Positions 33,301 through 46,549 are shown, counted from the stretch's first letter. The stretch: DNA of 64,000 bases from Pyropia yezoensis (GCA_009829735.1 CM020619.1:25197554-25261553); one strand, 5' to 3'. Notes: generated from the letters alone by a model not told the origin. A program made the numbers and translations.

Positions 33301-36300
33301 CAGTTCACATTGCCATTGTTCGAGTGCTCCGGAATTGATTGTGAGCAGCCCGGGCCGATCGGGAGGCATGGCGCTACATTCGCGCCAGCAGTGCCTAAAA
33401 AAAGCCCCCCAAAAGCCGCTTGGGCGCTTTGCACGGGCCTGAACCATTTTTCAAGCCTGTTGTGAGCTCAGGTTATAGCTGACCAACAGTGCTGTGAAGC
33501 GCGTGGACTACGTAAAGCACGTGATTGGCAAAAGTGAGAGCAGGCCTGTACCCAATCGATGATTCGTCAAAACGCGTTTACTCTCTCGGAAGATCTGGCT
33601 GGTGTCTCCTTCATCCCAGGCCCAATCTTGCTATATCAGTGGTGTGCTTGTCACGTACTCCTGCTCGACCGTCGCTTTGTGTGTGAACACTGAGTGACTC
33701 CCAATTCCACGAGATTGGACACCAACTCGCCGCCATGCGGAGCGGTAATTATTAGTTCATTCTCTATGCGGCACTGGTTTGGTCATCTGGGGTTTGTTCG
33801 TGTCCTTCTCCTAATTGACGAAAAATGAAATCAAAGCCTGAAATGCAATTTGAGAAAGCGGAAACGTGGAAGGATCGGATGAGAGAATACAACATCGTTT
33901 TGATAAATCAGCGTTCCATTGGACACCTGGTATCGCTGCAGCCAGCCGAATTGTCATTGAGACACACGGGCTGTTGTGCACCGTTGGAGCTCTCGATGCT
34001 ATCGGTACGCGATTGGCTCAAGCTGCTCTGCTAGCGTTGTTGATTTCGTCTTCAATTAAAACAATAGTCCCTGTGACTGGTCTAGAGTGTTTTTCTCTTC
34101 AGTCCTCTGACGGAAGTGAAGGGCGTACGTACAGGTGTATCCAGCGTATTAACACATCTCGGCACCCCACGACTTTGATCGGACAAAGCCTTCTAACGCA
34201 GGCATTGCTCAGAGAAAATGGTGGCTCTGAACGAAACAGCACGTCATAGCCGTCCGAGCTCAAGAGACAAAGAGGGAAGAACGACATTGTCGACGTAATG
34301 GGACGCTTCGAGAAGAACACTTACAGCTGCTTCAAGGACCATCTTTTGAGACAAGATTCAAAGCTGTGCTTTGGATTTTCGTGGTGCGCCGTGGCCTTTT
34401 TCGTCAATGGGCGCAGCAGACCTTTAGAAGGCATTCAGGCAGTGCACCGGTCGAAAGTCCGCGCTTTTGTATTTCAATAGAGACATCTCATTCTTAAAGC
34501 GCCGAGGACGATGAGGAGTCTGTTTGAGTGAAGCGATGTTCAAATGAATTAATTCTGGAAAGATTAAGTTTATGAAGCTTTGCTTTAGTATTGCTGCTTA
34601 CTGCATTTCGTCCTGTTGGCTGGATACCGAGTCATAGAGTCAAGTTTTTTGAAGAAAGGGCACGGCATAGGTTGAACAGCGCTGCCAGCTGACTGAGAAC
34701 ACAATCAAAATCGTCGTTCATCGGGCAAGATAGGGCCGCAACCGTTTCTTTCCTTTTTTTCTCAAAAAATTGGTAATGTTAACTCTCAGGTGGTCGTTGC
34801 AGGGAGATCTTGGCGGATCCACAGGCTTCCTCGGAGATGTGAGATACGTAGAGGGGATTGCAGCCTGTGGAGGCAGGTCGGTTCGGGAGTCGGTCCCAGC
34901 GGCTTCTCTGATTCGCTGAGAGCCCGTCTTAGAGAGTGAATCACGGTCCCCTAGGAAAGAATTCATTAATCATCATTACCGTGTGGCTATCACACGAGCG
35001 CAAGTCGCCCGGAGTAAATCACAAAGCAGCAGTTCCACATCAATAGAAAATATTGAAAACTCAGTTCCTAAGGCACAGCGGCAGAAGATTCTCCATTGCG
35101 CTGCCCCCGCTAAATCCAAGAAGCGCTGTATGCCCAGATCGAGGGCGCTTTCGCCGCTCGCCCATTACACTGGCCATACGGGACCAAGACCACGTAGCCA
35201 TTATCAATATACGCACTGATGGAATGTGGACTGATAGCGCGATATCCCATTCGTCGCTCATGTTGATGTGTGGGATGCAGTTATAATCATTGATCGAAAA
35301 AGTGTGTTTTTTAACATATGAGGTAGATCGATCAGTAGATTGATCTGTATTATTTCGATATCTCAATGTATAATACTCTTTGCTGTACTTGGCCCAACCT
35401 CGCTGCCGCAACGCCGTGGATCGCGCCCCTCACGTCTTCACCTTGACAGTGCGTGCCACGCCTGGTGGCTCCCCGCACTCTCGTTGCTGACGTTCTTGCC
35501 AACCAGGACGATTCTGAAGGTGGCATTGAGTCGGCTGCAACACTTGGCGTGGCGGCCCAGGTAATCGAGCCAGCAGTCGTAGCAGTCTCGGTAGTAGTGT
35601 ACGTTCGCACCGCACCGACATCCTTCCGTTCTGGGCTCGTGCTGGCATCAGAGCCGCAGGGTCGACGGCCAGGGCGACGGCGAGGAAGTCTGCGGCGCCC
35701 AGGGCAGCAGTGGTGGCACAAGTAGCAGCGTCGGCGTGAGCGACGGACAGTTGCGCAGCGCCTGTCATTCTAGGGATGCTCCGTGGCGTGGCGGGAATTA
35801 AGAATGTGATAACGAACAGGACACGGGGAAATGGGGAGAAGGAGGGGGGCGTGGAGGGGGGCTTGCCCATCAATTTTTTGAAAAACAAGTTAAAAACACG
35901 GCCAAGCGCCAACGAACTTAACTAAGGTTAGTCTAGGATTAGTTGTTCCTCAATAGCCCAGAGAATAGTTCTGAGAACAGTTCGCTTTTCTCAATGTATT
36001 TGACGTGTGATTGAAGTACTACATCTTCCTCACGACATGTGCAGTTGACAAAGTGTAGAACCTTTCAGTGCTTTAGCAAGCGCCTTACTAGCCTTCTGGA
36101 CCCAGATCTTGACTCTATCTCGGGCGAGGGTGGATTCCGTACCTCCGTGGTCACCGGGCTCACCTCGCCGACCTTCCCCAACACTGGCACCTGTCGGCAC
36201 TGCCATCAGCATTCCACTGTATATCGCCAAAAAGTGTGCACTTGATTGTTGGCAGCGGCGTCCACAGCCCCTCCACCCCGCGGGGGGGGGGCGGGGCGGG

Positions 36301-38789
36301 GGGGGCCTTGAGCGCGCGTCCACGTCGTGCTGCCCGGCCTCTCGCGTCCGCGGAGTACCTGGCAGCCGGCTACCTGTGACCACGCGGTTTCTATCCCCCC
36401 GTCCCATTTCCTCCGCGGCCTTGTGACTTCTGGTGCTCGCGATCTCAACAGGGAAGATTGGTGGGTGGAGTAGACAAGCACGTTGATTCACGCGCCGATC
36501 GTCGCCATGTACGGGGATTTCGTGATTAAAATCAAAGCTCAGCACAGTTCGTAAAGCCCTCACTTCCATACGTACATCATCGCACGTGCAAAGATCGAAG
36601 CAGCACACATCAAAAAATATTACGTGCCTGCCTTAACTGTCGTCCATTCGGATCGCTGAAGCCACGAGGCGAGGCAATGGTAAATCATGAAGTGTCGTTG
36701 CCAAGCAACGATGTATTTTTTCTTTTATTCAAACCCTCGTCTGAACGGCGTTCATATCGTACAGTAGCTTCTCTGGCAAGTCTCGCCGCCAGCTGGGGCT
36801 ACAGGCACTTCAATTGAAGAATTAAAGTTTCGCGATTTTTCTCAGTGCTGGAGTTCGCAGCCGAGCGAGGGTGTCCTACCTCCCCAGAGAGACGAGATCG
36901 CGTCGCGAACGGTATTCGTTTTCTGCGTATGTCTGCTACTCTGCTCCCGAGTACTTTCGAAGTGACGTTTATTCAAGGACCATGTCTCCGGTCTGGCTTC
37001 TGGAAGTGAACGAGTTTTCTCTAGCAAGCCGCCACAAATTGGACTGAAGACATCTGTGCTCTCTGAATGGGGCTTTTCGGTGCAGTCCTCTCAACTTTGG
37101 TCAGAGATGCCTCCTGCCAGCCACGTCATTCGCCTACACCCTGTTCTTATTGTCGTGGTTCTTGTCCTCTTCCGCAATAGATGATTCCGTCCGAGTGTCC
37201 GTTGGTGCTTAGACAGAAGGATCCCATGATTCTCTCGGGAATTGCCGAGCACAGCCATACAAGAACTGATTCCAATCGCCAGCAGCTCAACTGCTACACT
37301 TATTGCTCAGTGCTCAATGATGGCCGATCTAAGAACGAATTCGAGAACAAAAACAAGAGTACGCGTCTACATCAACCCCCCTTTTTTTCACGGCGCGGAG
37401 CGACAGCGCTAAAACGCGCATGAAGTTGTTAATTACCACGCCGTCGATCCATCATCGCGCTGCACACAGCGATTCTTATTGCTTCCCGGAACATGATATT
37501 AACCAATTTTAAACAGCTTTAATAGAGTCTTTGAATACATTCCTTGGCAATCCTTATCAGGCCCATTCTCACGAAAAGTAAGGGCGTTTTTCCGGAACAC
37601 CGAGAGCTGTTTTGAAGTATTTGACGTCTCAAGAAAAGCGGGCAAGTCGTGTGAGTGCCAAGGGTGGCGGGCATTAAATGGCCTTCGAGAGGCAGGAAAG
37701 AAGTGCCCGTCGCCGTGGCCCGCAACTGCCGAGACATGAGCGGTGAATGGCGGCTCCAGCCCCCCCAGTCCAGCTGTTTAAAACCCGGGCTGACGCCATC
37801 TACTGCTCCTCTCGCTCTCCAAAATACGCTAGTGTCACAGAAGTTGAGAAGATCACTTTTTTATCCGCGTGCGGATTCTGGTCATGTTCTGGTCCCTGGC
37901 CGACTAACCCATTTGACAAGACAAATACGTAGATCGTTCAATTCATGTGGTTATATCTTGATAGCGCCCGATTTGGGCCCGAAGATCCAGTGCTAGTCGA
38001 GCCGCGTGGCGCTCCATGCGCCCATTGGCAGCGCCCACAAGCGCCCTCTCTCAGGAATCTGGGCGCTCTTCACAGTGCTTTATAACAGTTTGAGCCATCA
38101 GAGTGCTCGTACAAGGTAGCTCACTAATAGCGCTGCGAAGCTCGCGGATCACGGAAAGCACATGGTTGGCTGGAGAGAGTGCAGACCTACAACCCATCGC
38201 TGCTTTATCAAATCGCAGTTGTCTTCTCAGACGATCTCGATCGTTCTTCGTTCATCCCTACCCATTTCTCACGATGTCAGTTGTGTACCTTCCCTGTTTG
38301 CCTGCTCGCCCGTCGGTTTGCATCCGAGCGCCGACTCAGTCCCATATCCATCGGTTTGGACAACACAGGTCGTCCATGCAACGCGGTCACTGGTTCGTGC
38401 CTTGTCATTTGCTGTACTCGATTTGTCATCTGCTGTATGTTTGCGTTCCCGTTCAGATCCGTTAAAATTGATAATTCACCAATAAAAACTGTGTGTGAAA
38501 GCTGTCAAGCGAGAGAAATTGCATGAAAACTCAACTGCGTTCCGACCAATCAAAAATCCATTTGAGACCCTCTATCTCTGCAGCCGATTCGACGTTCTTT
38601 GCGCAGTGCGAGCTGTAGCACGAGATTGGTACTCCACGTGCAGGAGGAAAGCGATTGGCTCAAGCCGTTGTTCTTTCGTTGTTGATCTTGTCTCGAGCGG
38701 CCAAGTATGGTAAGTCAACAGTACACCAATGAATCAGTACGCTCTCACTTTCGGTTCGGTATCGCGGTCAGGGCACTGAGGGGCGACCA

Positions 38790-41700
38790 CCGCAGGCCAG
38801 ACGGAGAGTGCCGACCCGCCGCTTGGCCACCGCATCCCGAGCGCGCCGCCGGGCGGTGCCGGCGGCGCGGCTGCGCCTCGAACGGCGACGGCTCGTGCGG
38901 CGGCGCCGCCGGTGGCGGCGCAGGTGGTCGCTACTGGTGGCGGCGGACGCAGCTCTGTCCCCGCCCCCGTGACGCCCCCTGGATGGGGGGGGGGGCGGAG
39001 CGTGACAACCGTGGGAGCAGTGGTGGTCCCGGCGGTGGTAAACGGTCGCGGCGGTGACGCGGGCTGCCAGCGGCGGTGACGCGGGCTGCCAGCGGCGGCA
39101 CGCCGGTTGCCAACGGGCGGCCGTCAGGCCGTTGTGCTGAAGTGCTGAAGGGGGTGGCCGGAGAGGGGGGGGCGGGGGTGTGCCGATCTCTGCCTTCGCC
39201 CCTCCGAGCCGCACTAAATTGCATTGAATTGGCCTCCGCCAAGCGACACAGCGACGTGGCGGGCGGCCAGAAGCGGCGCGGCTGCCCGCGTTAACCAATG
39301 AACTACCCGAGTGGGCGAGAGAGCGCGAGAGAATAATTGCGGCAACAGGATACGCAAAACAGGGCAAGTCGACTCCCGGACGGCGCAACGCGAGCAGCCG
39401 CTAAGCGTGCGGCCATTTGGCGGCCCGCCAGCACCACGCGGTGTAGGGGGGGGGACGTCCTGCTCCACAGCCACCACCGCGCCCCCCCAACCGCCGCGGC
39501 CACGAGGTGGTACTGCCTCCACACGCAGGTCGCTTCCCCCCCGTCCCCCCCCCCCCTTCCACCCTCCACTCTCCCGTCACCTCCATATTTCTAATTGTCC
39601 AACGACTGCTTGTCGAGGGCTTACACGATGGGCTGCTGCTGCCGCCGCCGACGTCGCCTCCATCACCGCCGCCGCTGCCGCGCACCGGTGGGTCGGCGTG
39701 GCCCGCCGCACGTGGGTGAGGGGGTTTACTTACGGTGAGACTTCCTGTGGCCAGTCTTGGCCAACGACGACCCCAACGCTGTCCACCGGCGGGTTCCCCT
39801 CTGCCGCGGCCGCCGGAGCGGCCGCTCGTGCGTGCCACGGCCACGAGCGGGGGTGGGGGGGGAGGCCGGCGCCCACGGTCCACCGTTCAAGGACGCTGTC
39901 GTCGGGAGCGGACCGGGGCTGCCACATGGCTACGGCCGCCTTGACCATCACCGCCGCGGCTAGGGAGGAGAATAGAGCGATGGAGACCCCCAGAAGCAGC
40001 CGGGTTAGGTGGGGGCGGTATCCAGTGCGGGCCACGATAATGAGCATCTCATTGTCGGTCGTCAGTCGAAGGCGGTAGTCAATGGACAGGTAGCCTACTG
40101 CTAGGTGCTCCGTCTCATTGGCGGAAATGCGCCGACTATAGCGCAACGCGGCGGCGCGCCACGCTTGGCCCACGTGCTCCTGCCGGTCTAGATAGCCAAC
40201 ACCCATAAGGGCCACCGCGCCGCCCACCACAACGAGAACGTGGGACGAGCCCTCGCGCCAGTACGAACGGCGCCGCAGCTGCCTCTGCTCGCGTCGCGGC
40301 AGCAGCAATGCCTGTACAATTGCAACGGCTTCGGGAACCAACACTAGGACTGTAAGGAGGAGCCCGACGTTGGAGATGGGATCGTCCGGGGCGTCCACCT
40401 TGAAGATGTCACGACGGTAGCGCTGGGACAGCTGGGCGGTCAGGTCCAAACTGTCGTCCGTCGTTTGGTAGCCGAGCAGCTCCCATCGAACGCCATTCAA
40501 GGTACACAGGGACAGGCGACGCGCCAGCTCCATCTCGGCGCTCCCTTCTGCAGTCCCGGTCACGTGCAGCTCCCGGTCACCGCGCCCCAAGACCCAAAGG
40601 GGCTGCGTCAAAGACGCAAGCTCCGCCGTCAACCCATTGAAAGAGGGGCACGCTGGCGCCGTCGCAGGGCCGTCCCGCCAGACAAGGCTCCATATGAGGG
40701 ACCTCTCAGACCGCCCTGTGAAGTGTCCAGAGTGGAAGCCACGCGAAGCCGGCACGGTGCGCCCGCCCGCGAGGAGGCGGGATTTCCCAAGCGCTACTCG
40801 CGGCTCCACCCCGTCACACGAGCGGCGGTCCACGACAAACGACGTAGACGGGGGCCCGCATAGGATGTTTGCAACCTCTTGCAACCAGTGAGAGGAGTTT
40901 GTGGCCTCGGTGTCCTGACGCAGCGACCAGGTCTTCCGGCTGGCAACTTTTCCGTCGCGGGACACCAGAAGAAGCACTCTACCGCCGAGCCCGCCGCCTG
41001 GAAAGGATCCGCCAGGCCACGATGGGTTCGCCATGACCCCGCGGCCAAGTGTTAGCAGCGCTGCCTCCCCGGAAAGCACTGGGCGCTTGTGGCCGTCGCG
41101 AGTAGTATACATCACCATGGAAAAGCGATCGGTTCCAGCCGCGTCGGACAAGCGATCCTCGGCAGCCACCACACCTCCGGCCTTGTCGAGCACAACCCCA
41201 CTTGACGCCCTTGTCACGCTGAGGACATCGTAAACCCCTTGGTGGCGACGTATCGAGCCAGCCCGCTGGTTGCGCTGGACCGACAAGAGGCTGGCAACTT
41301 CCTCCTCGCACACCAAGCCCGACCGCTTGCGAGCCATCGCGCACGGGTGGGGGCGAAAATACTCAGCAGCGACGTAGCCATGCGTCACCGGGTGTATGGT
41401 GGCAGCTAAGCTCATTCGCAGGTGAAACAAAAAGCCCGCCCAGTCAAACTCGGCGCCCGCGTCAGCACCCGTGGACACGTTCGTACTGACAAACCCCCAG
41501 GTATCTTCCATCTCGTCATGCGACTCGAGGTACGCCAGCTGGAAGCCCTCGTTCAGCGGCGACGCGCACGTACCAGCGCCGTCGGGGATGACGACAGGGT
41601 CCGCTTGGGGTTTTGGCCGCAGCACCCACCCCGTGCCGCCTCGGCCAAACGGGTTGATCACCGCATCGGGGTCGGGGGAGACCCCCCCCGACGCGGCCGG

Positions 41701-43300
41701 GTGAACCCGGCACTGCAGTGCGGGGAGGGTGTGGAAACGGCCCGCTGACCGGTCGGCAGGCGGCGTGGGGAAGGGGATAACGCAGGGGCCGCCAACCGCC
41801 GCCACCGCCGTTGCTGCAGCCATACCCGCCGCCGCCGCCGCCACCGCCGCCACCCCACGGCGCCCCATGAGGCACCGCACAGGGGAACCTGTGGGAGGAA
41901 GAGCACCAGCCATGGTACGAGCGCCGCCACACCGCCCCGCCGAGGCAGCGCGGCCACGAAGCACAGTGACGGGGGCGCTGCACGCGCGGCGTTCGAAATG
42001 CGGCGGCGGCGAGCCAAGGGGGTGGTGGTCGGCGACAGCATGCGAGGCGCCGCCGGGGGTGGGCCTCGGCGGCGGCGGGCGCCGTCCGCCACCGCTGCGA
42101 GCAAGCGGCTTTTTCTTCTTGGGCAGCGCCTCGGGGGCGCTCCGCCCCAGGGAGCGCCTCGCCCCGCTCTGCTTTTTACCTCCCACAGCGGGCGTCTCAG
42201 CGGGGGCAATAGGCTCCGCAAGGGGGATGGCAGCGGTGGGGCGGCGTGAGGCGGCTGCCAGCTTGGGTCCCCCTATCAAGGTCCCGCCCGGTCCGATCTG
42301 GGCTCGGCCCTCGTGGCCAGACGCACCGCCGGGGCCTGACAAAAAGTGAGAAGAAAAGAAAGCGAGGCGCGGAAATCCAGCCACGCGGACCGCCACGGGG
42401 GCGAAAGGGGACGCACGGATGGCGGCTGCCGTTGCGCAGGGGCCTTTCGTATCTCGAGCGGGCCCGCCTGAGCTCCCCCCGTTGGCAGGCCCCCCTCGCG
42501 TCCGATGCTTTCCGCACTGATGCGCTGGCGCAGCTCCCGCCGGTCTCACGCCCGCGGGGGCGGTGGCGGCACCACGCGATTCGATTCGCTCACGGAGCGG
42601 CGGGGGCCACCTGGCCTCGGAACTGGCACCCAATGGGGAAGGGGGCCCCGCCCGGAGGTGGCTAGAGCTGGCCTTGCGACATGCGGTGAGCCACGGACGC
42701 TCGGGCGTGCGAGGACCGTGCATACTGTACAGCTGTAACATTCGGCCGGGACGCTTCGTGGGAGGGCACCGGCGGCACCATATGGTCGACCTTGCTGGGG
42801 TGCATGTGATTGACGATTGTGACGAAGTTTGCTAGAAGTAGGAGGGGCGCTTTTGGATTCCTGTGGCGCGCCTGGCCCGGTTGACCGCGGCAGTGGTGGG
42901 TGGTCGCGTCGGCTCGGCGCGCCAGGCCACTTTGCCGGGGGATGGCGCAGATGGGGAGGGGGGGAGGGTAGGTCGGCATCGTTGTGGGGGCTGCGCTCGT
43001 CAAGGCGCGTATCCGTCACGGGTGGCGTTCCCGCAAGTCGCAGCCATGGGTGACGGCACTGCCATGCCACGAGAGGTGTTGGTGAGCGCGTGTACTGAAC
43101 GTGCGCGTTCTCAAGGCCGGAATAATAGCGACGGTGAAAGAGACTTTTGTGGCGGCGGGGGGGTTGCTCCTCGAGTACCGCTCGATTTGAGCGGGCGGAT
43201 GAGACGGAGGGGGGGGGGTTGGCGTCGGCCTCGGCGCCGTCGACCGCCTTTCCGTCGTTGACGCGTTCACAGCGCCCCGGAATGTATTCGACCGGTCCGC
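38790..43300. other. GC-rich island inside the AT-richer repeat
   Basis: Base composition jumps sharply near 38,780, exactly where the match to copy 1 (31,990) ends, and falls again after about 43,300. The island has host-gene composition and carries one intact membrane-protein gene. It looks like an insertion or a block transposed from GC-rich host DNA; no inverted or direct repeats are obvious at its edges. Confidence 0.6.
39730..41913 (-). CDS. Predicted secreted/membrane protein with three C-terminal helices, unknown function
   Basis: Single-exon frame, 727 aa from the ATG at 41,913. The frame continues upstream as low-complexity Pro/Gly/Arg sequence, so this ATG is preferred because it is followed directly by a signal-like stretch (GRRGVAAVAAAAAGMAAATA). 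Residues about 40-510 form a predicted outside domain with scattered Cys residues and non-repetitive composition. Three hydrophobic segments follow at about 512-536 (NVGLLLTVLVLVPEAVAIVQ), 553-573 and 636-664, then a low-complexity tail. I recognise no family. It is the only convincing gene in the 24,980-49,500 interval. Codon and base composition match the GC-rich host genes, not the surrounding repeat. Balanced composition over 600 residues supports a real gene. Confidence 0.7.
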   Translation of the reverse strand: MAGALPPTGSPVRCLMGRRGVAAVAAAAAGMAAATAVAAVGGPCVIPFPTPPADRSAGRFHTLPALQCRVHPAASGGVSPDPDAVINPFGRGGTGWVLRPKPQADPVVIPDGAGTCASPLNEGFQLAYLESHDEMEDTWGFVSTNVSTGADAGAEFDWAGFLFHLRMSLAATIHPVTHGYVAAEYFRPHPCAMARKRSGLVCEEEVASLLSVQRNQRAGSIRRHQGVYDVLSVTRASSGVVLDKAGGVVAAEDRLSDAAGTDRFSMVMYTTRDGHKRPVLSGEAALLTLGRGVMANPSWPGGSFPGGGLGGRVLLLVSRDGKVASRKTWSLRQDTEATNSSHWLQEVANILCGPPSTSFVVDRRSCDGVEPRVALGKSRLLAGGRTVPASRGFHSGHFTGRSERSLIWSLVWRDGPATAPACPSFNGLTAELASLTQPLWVLGRGDRELHVTGTAEGSAEMELARRLSLCTLNGVRWELLGYQTTDDSLDLTAQLSQRYRRDIFKVDAPDDPISNVGLLLTVLVLVPEAVAIVQALLLPRREQRQLRRRSYWREGSSHVLVVVGGAVALMGVGYLDRQEHVGQAWRAAALRYSRRISANETEHLAVGYLSIDYRLRLTTDNEMLIIVARTGYRPHLTRLLLGVSIALFSSLAAAVMVKAAVAMWQPRSAPDDSVLERWTVGAGLPPHPRSWPWHARAAAPAAAAEGNPPVDSVGVVVGQDWPQEVSP

Positions 43301-45460
43301 AGAATACATACCGAGGGTGCGTCGATTGCTGTTCACCGGGGTATTATCGCTTCCGGATCGCTTCTACTCCTGGAAACAAAATGATCTGCTCGTATGCACA
43401 GAAAAAGATACGCATGAGCAGAGGGCTCGTCGCCTGAGCTATTTTCTGGTGTGCGGTGGTCCCAGGCACAATGATCTGCATGAGCGGGAGAAGGGGTGAA
43501 GCAGAAAAGCCACGCCCAGTTGGCAGGTGACGTCGGTGGGGACTTCCGCGACAGGAGGCAAGCCCCTGATGTGGGGGATGGGGACCTCCGCCACAGCGGG
43601 CAGATGGGCAGCGGAGAGGGGATGGGGCAGTACAGCCGCGCCCAGCAGGCGGATCTTGGGTGGAGGGGGAGGGGCGCGACACAGCCGCGACCAAGTGCAT
43701 GGTGCGGGCGCGGAGGCCGTCACGGCCGTCGGTGGATCCTTGATGGAGATGGGGGGAGCAACACAGCGGCACCCAGGAGGGAGAGCTTTGGTGAAGGAAG
43801 GGGGGGCGAGGCACAACCGGGTTGACGGTGGTCGGCGCCGGGTGAGGTTGCGGACCGATGTATGTAGATGGGGTGAGGAGACCGTCAGCAGGCGGCGAGG
43901 GGTCTCCAAGCGTGCGTCTCGCGCGCATGCGCCCAGATCACGCGGAAACGGGGGTTCTGACAGTGAAAGCCTTCACCCGTCATAGGCGCATTTCTCCGGG
44001 ATATTGCACGAGAAAAACACAACAATGCCCCCACCACGCGCAGGCAGTTCCTTGTTCTCTCTCAATAAAAAACAAATAGTTGTCGTCGTACTCTTTTCTT
44101 TGAACTACTGCAAGAGGCAAGCAGCACGTTGGGGTACGAGCGGGGGGTATTAAAAATGCAAAATGACCATCATTCGACGCACCGTCGGTACAGATCTCGC
44201 GATTGTAAAATCTGTTGTCGAAAGCATACGTGCTGAGCTACGGGCACTAATTCGTACCTGGTGGTGTAAATTGGGATCTTGAGTCGTCCGCCCCACGTCC
44301 CCCCGCGACTAGACGGGACGCTCTTGACACGGGAGCTGCACATCTTCGTGTTGCATCCTGCGCATTATTGTGCTCACCACATCGTGCCCTCTTCGTCGAA
44401 GTGTTTTTTCTATAGCAAAAACATCATGGACCATGTGGTTGTCTCGGCCTTCGCCATTCATGGTACTCGCGGATCCGTCTGATCCCTCGAGGTCCCATCA
44501 CCATCAGCCTCCTGTACGGACAGCGAAGCACAGGACAAGAATCATCTATACACCTTCACTAGGACTCAGCAAAGAACGCGGTGTGTTTGCCTGGTTCGTA
44601 GCCCAAGAGAACGTATTTCTTTTGGTCATGCTGAGAACAACATTAGTTTCGGGGAACGTCCCTGGTACTCTGAAGAAAGGTGAACAACGAGAACTGCTGT
44701 GGTCCTGGATGTACCTCAGCATGCTGAGGCTCGCAGGGGCTCTTGTGCGCAATTTATCGGACGGGCTCTCAGCCTTGCACAAGCTTCGTGTGCACCACTT
44801 TATCGTTGGTCCACATCGTCGCACAAAGAAGGTACATAGCTTGCGTTCCTTCTTGAAGCTGCATCGCACTCTTGCGAGCTGAGCACCCACCGCCATGGCA
44901 GACTCCAAAAGACCCTCTCTCATGTGCCACGACATCACTTTCTGACTCAAAAGACGCAGTCTCACGGCTCCAGGCCCCCATACACATGAATACGACAAAC
45001 ACTCATTTTATTCTTTGGTTTGGTCACTTACTTGATCGTATATCGATCAAGCAAGTTACACAAAGCAAGTTAACAAAAGCACCGAAAATAATACATTGTA
45101 ATGATCACCTACTTGACTAAAACGGTTTTTAGTCATCAAAAGTATTAACGACAATGTACGTTGTATTTGTGCCGTCCCTGCTCACGAGACGGAAGTGTAC
45201 TCGCCGGCTGTATTACTGCAGCAGGTGTTGCTGAGTGCTCAGTTTCGGCAAAGCTGAGCAGGAACTCATGTGCAGGAGCATGAGTAGCCCTGTGCAGCGC
45301 GCACTCTTATTACCAGGGCACGGAGCGGGTGCGCGAAGAAGCGCATATTATTAGGGCCGTTAAGGTCAGTCATCGCGCAGTGGGAGCGTCCCTGTCCCAG
45401 AGTTACTTTTTTTTAAGTTCGTTTGGAACTCTTGGAGTCAGCTTCACGGGTTAAGAATGT
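43301..45460. other. No clear gene; irregular GC-rich repeats at 43,480-43,830
   Basis: A GGGGATGGGG... ACAGCCGCGCCC-type motif recurs irregularly about five times between 43,480 and 43,830. Beyond 44,080 the sequence is AT-richer. A 170-codon frame at 44,370-44,882 has no recognised motif and is not called. An imperfect palindrome built on ACTTGATCG lies near 45,028-45,055. Confidence 0.4.
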
Positions 45461-46549
45461 ACTTTTACTCAGTCGCCTTCGGCTTCTGATCGCGTTCTGG
45501 TCCCTTACTGTCATCGTCTCCATCAAGACAAACTCAGATCGTTCAACTCACATTGTCAATGTTTTAGTGTGCCCGAATTGAGTGAGAAGAGCCAGGGCGA
45601 CTCGGGAGACATGGGAACAAGCTCGCGGCAGCAGTGCCCAAATATCGCTCTCCAGCAGCCGGTTGAGCGCTTTGCACAGCCCTAAACAAGACGACGAGTC
45701 CATTGCCAGCCCAGGTGGTAGCTGATCAATAGCGCAGTGAAGCGCGTGGATCATGTAACGTACGCGATCGGCAAGAGTGAGAGTAGAAATGGATCCAAAC
45801 CCTGATTCATCAATCCGCATTTGATCTCTTATACTATATCGCTCGCGTCTCCTTCATACCATGCCAAACGTTGCTATATCAGTGATGCTTTTTCACCTGT
45901 TCATGCTCGCACGTCCTCTTGCTTAAGAACACTGAGAGACTCCCAATCCCACTTGTTTCGACACGAACACTCCGCCAGGCGGAGCAGTTAATGATTCGTG
46001 CCTTCTCATTGCGGGTCTGGATTGGTCATCTGCGGTTTGTTCGTGTCCCTGTCCCGATTAGCGAGAACTGACTTCTCGGCCATAAAAGTCATTTGAGAAA
46101 GCGGAAAAGCGGAACGATCTCAGCAGAGAATAGCTTCTTCCTGACAAATAAGCGTTCCATTTGACACCCGATATCACTGCATCCAAAGAGAAGTCTGCTT
46201 GAGACAAGCGAGCTGTGGTACGCCATTGATAGTATGTACGCTATCGGCAAGAGATTCGGCTCCAGCTGCTCCGCTAGCGATGATGCTCTCGTCCTCATTG
46301 AAAACTGCCAATGTCCCTCATACTCGTTTAGTGTGTTTTTCCACTCAGTCGCTTGCGATTCTTAATCGTGGTCTGGTTCTCTACCGACCCCTTGGCCATT
46401 CATTAGTATCCACCTTGTTCGATTATCAGTTTAAGCGTTTAATCGTGCTTAAGGGCATCAAGAGTCGGGGCGAGTCACCAACTATTTGTGCCCTAGCAGC
46501 GCCCAAATGATGCCCTCAAAATTTCTGCTTGGGCGCTGTACACAGCTCT

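Larger units (their letters stand above)
24980..35860 (+). repeat. Copy 1 of a large collinear tandem duplication
   Basis: Matches copy 2 in the same order and orientation, by eye: 25,000-25,720 with 36,030-36,720; 27,645-28,330 with 36,840-37,430; 28,430-28,500 with 37,580-37,650; 29,330-29,510 with 37,660-37,845; 30,265-30,370 with 37,860-37,950; 31,270-31,990 with 38,030-38,770; 33,280-34,100 with 45,525-46,340; 34,140-34,440 with 49,240-51,400 (interrupted by a transposon); 34,440-34,990 with 51,400-51,960; 35,060-35,840 with 52,010-52,800. Matches are diverged and have indels, with exact cores such as GGATCACGGAAAGCACATGG. Open frames inside are short and disrupted, so I call no genes. 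The unit type is unknown. Confidence 0.75.

Noticed and set aside
35453..35725. Alignable frames in both repeat copies (35,453-35,725 and 52,456-52,758)
   Set aside because: Nucleotide similarity alone makes all frames alignable; no motif and no sign of selection that I can judge by eye.
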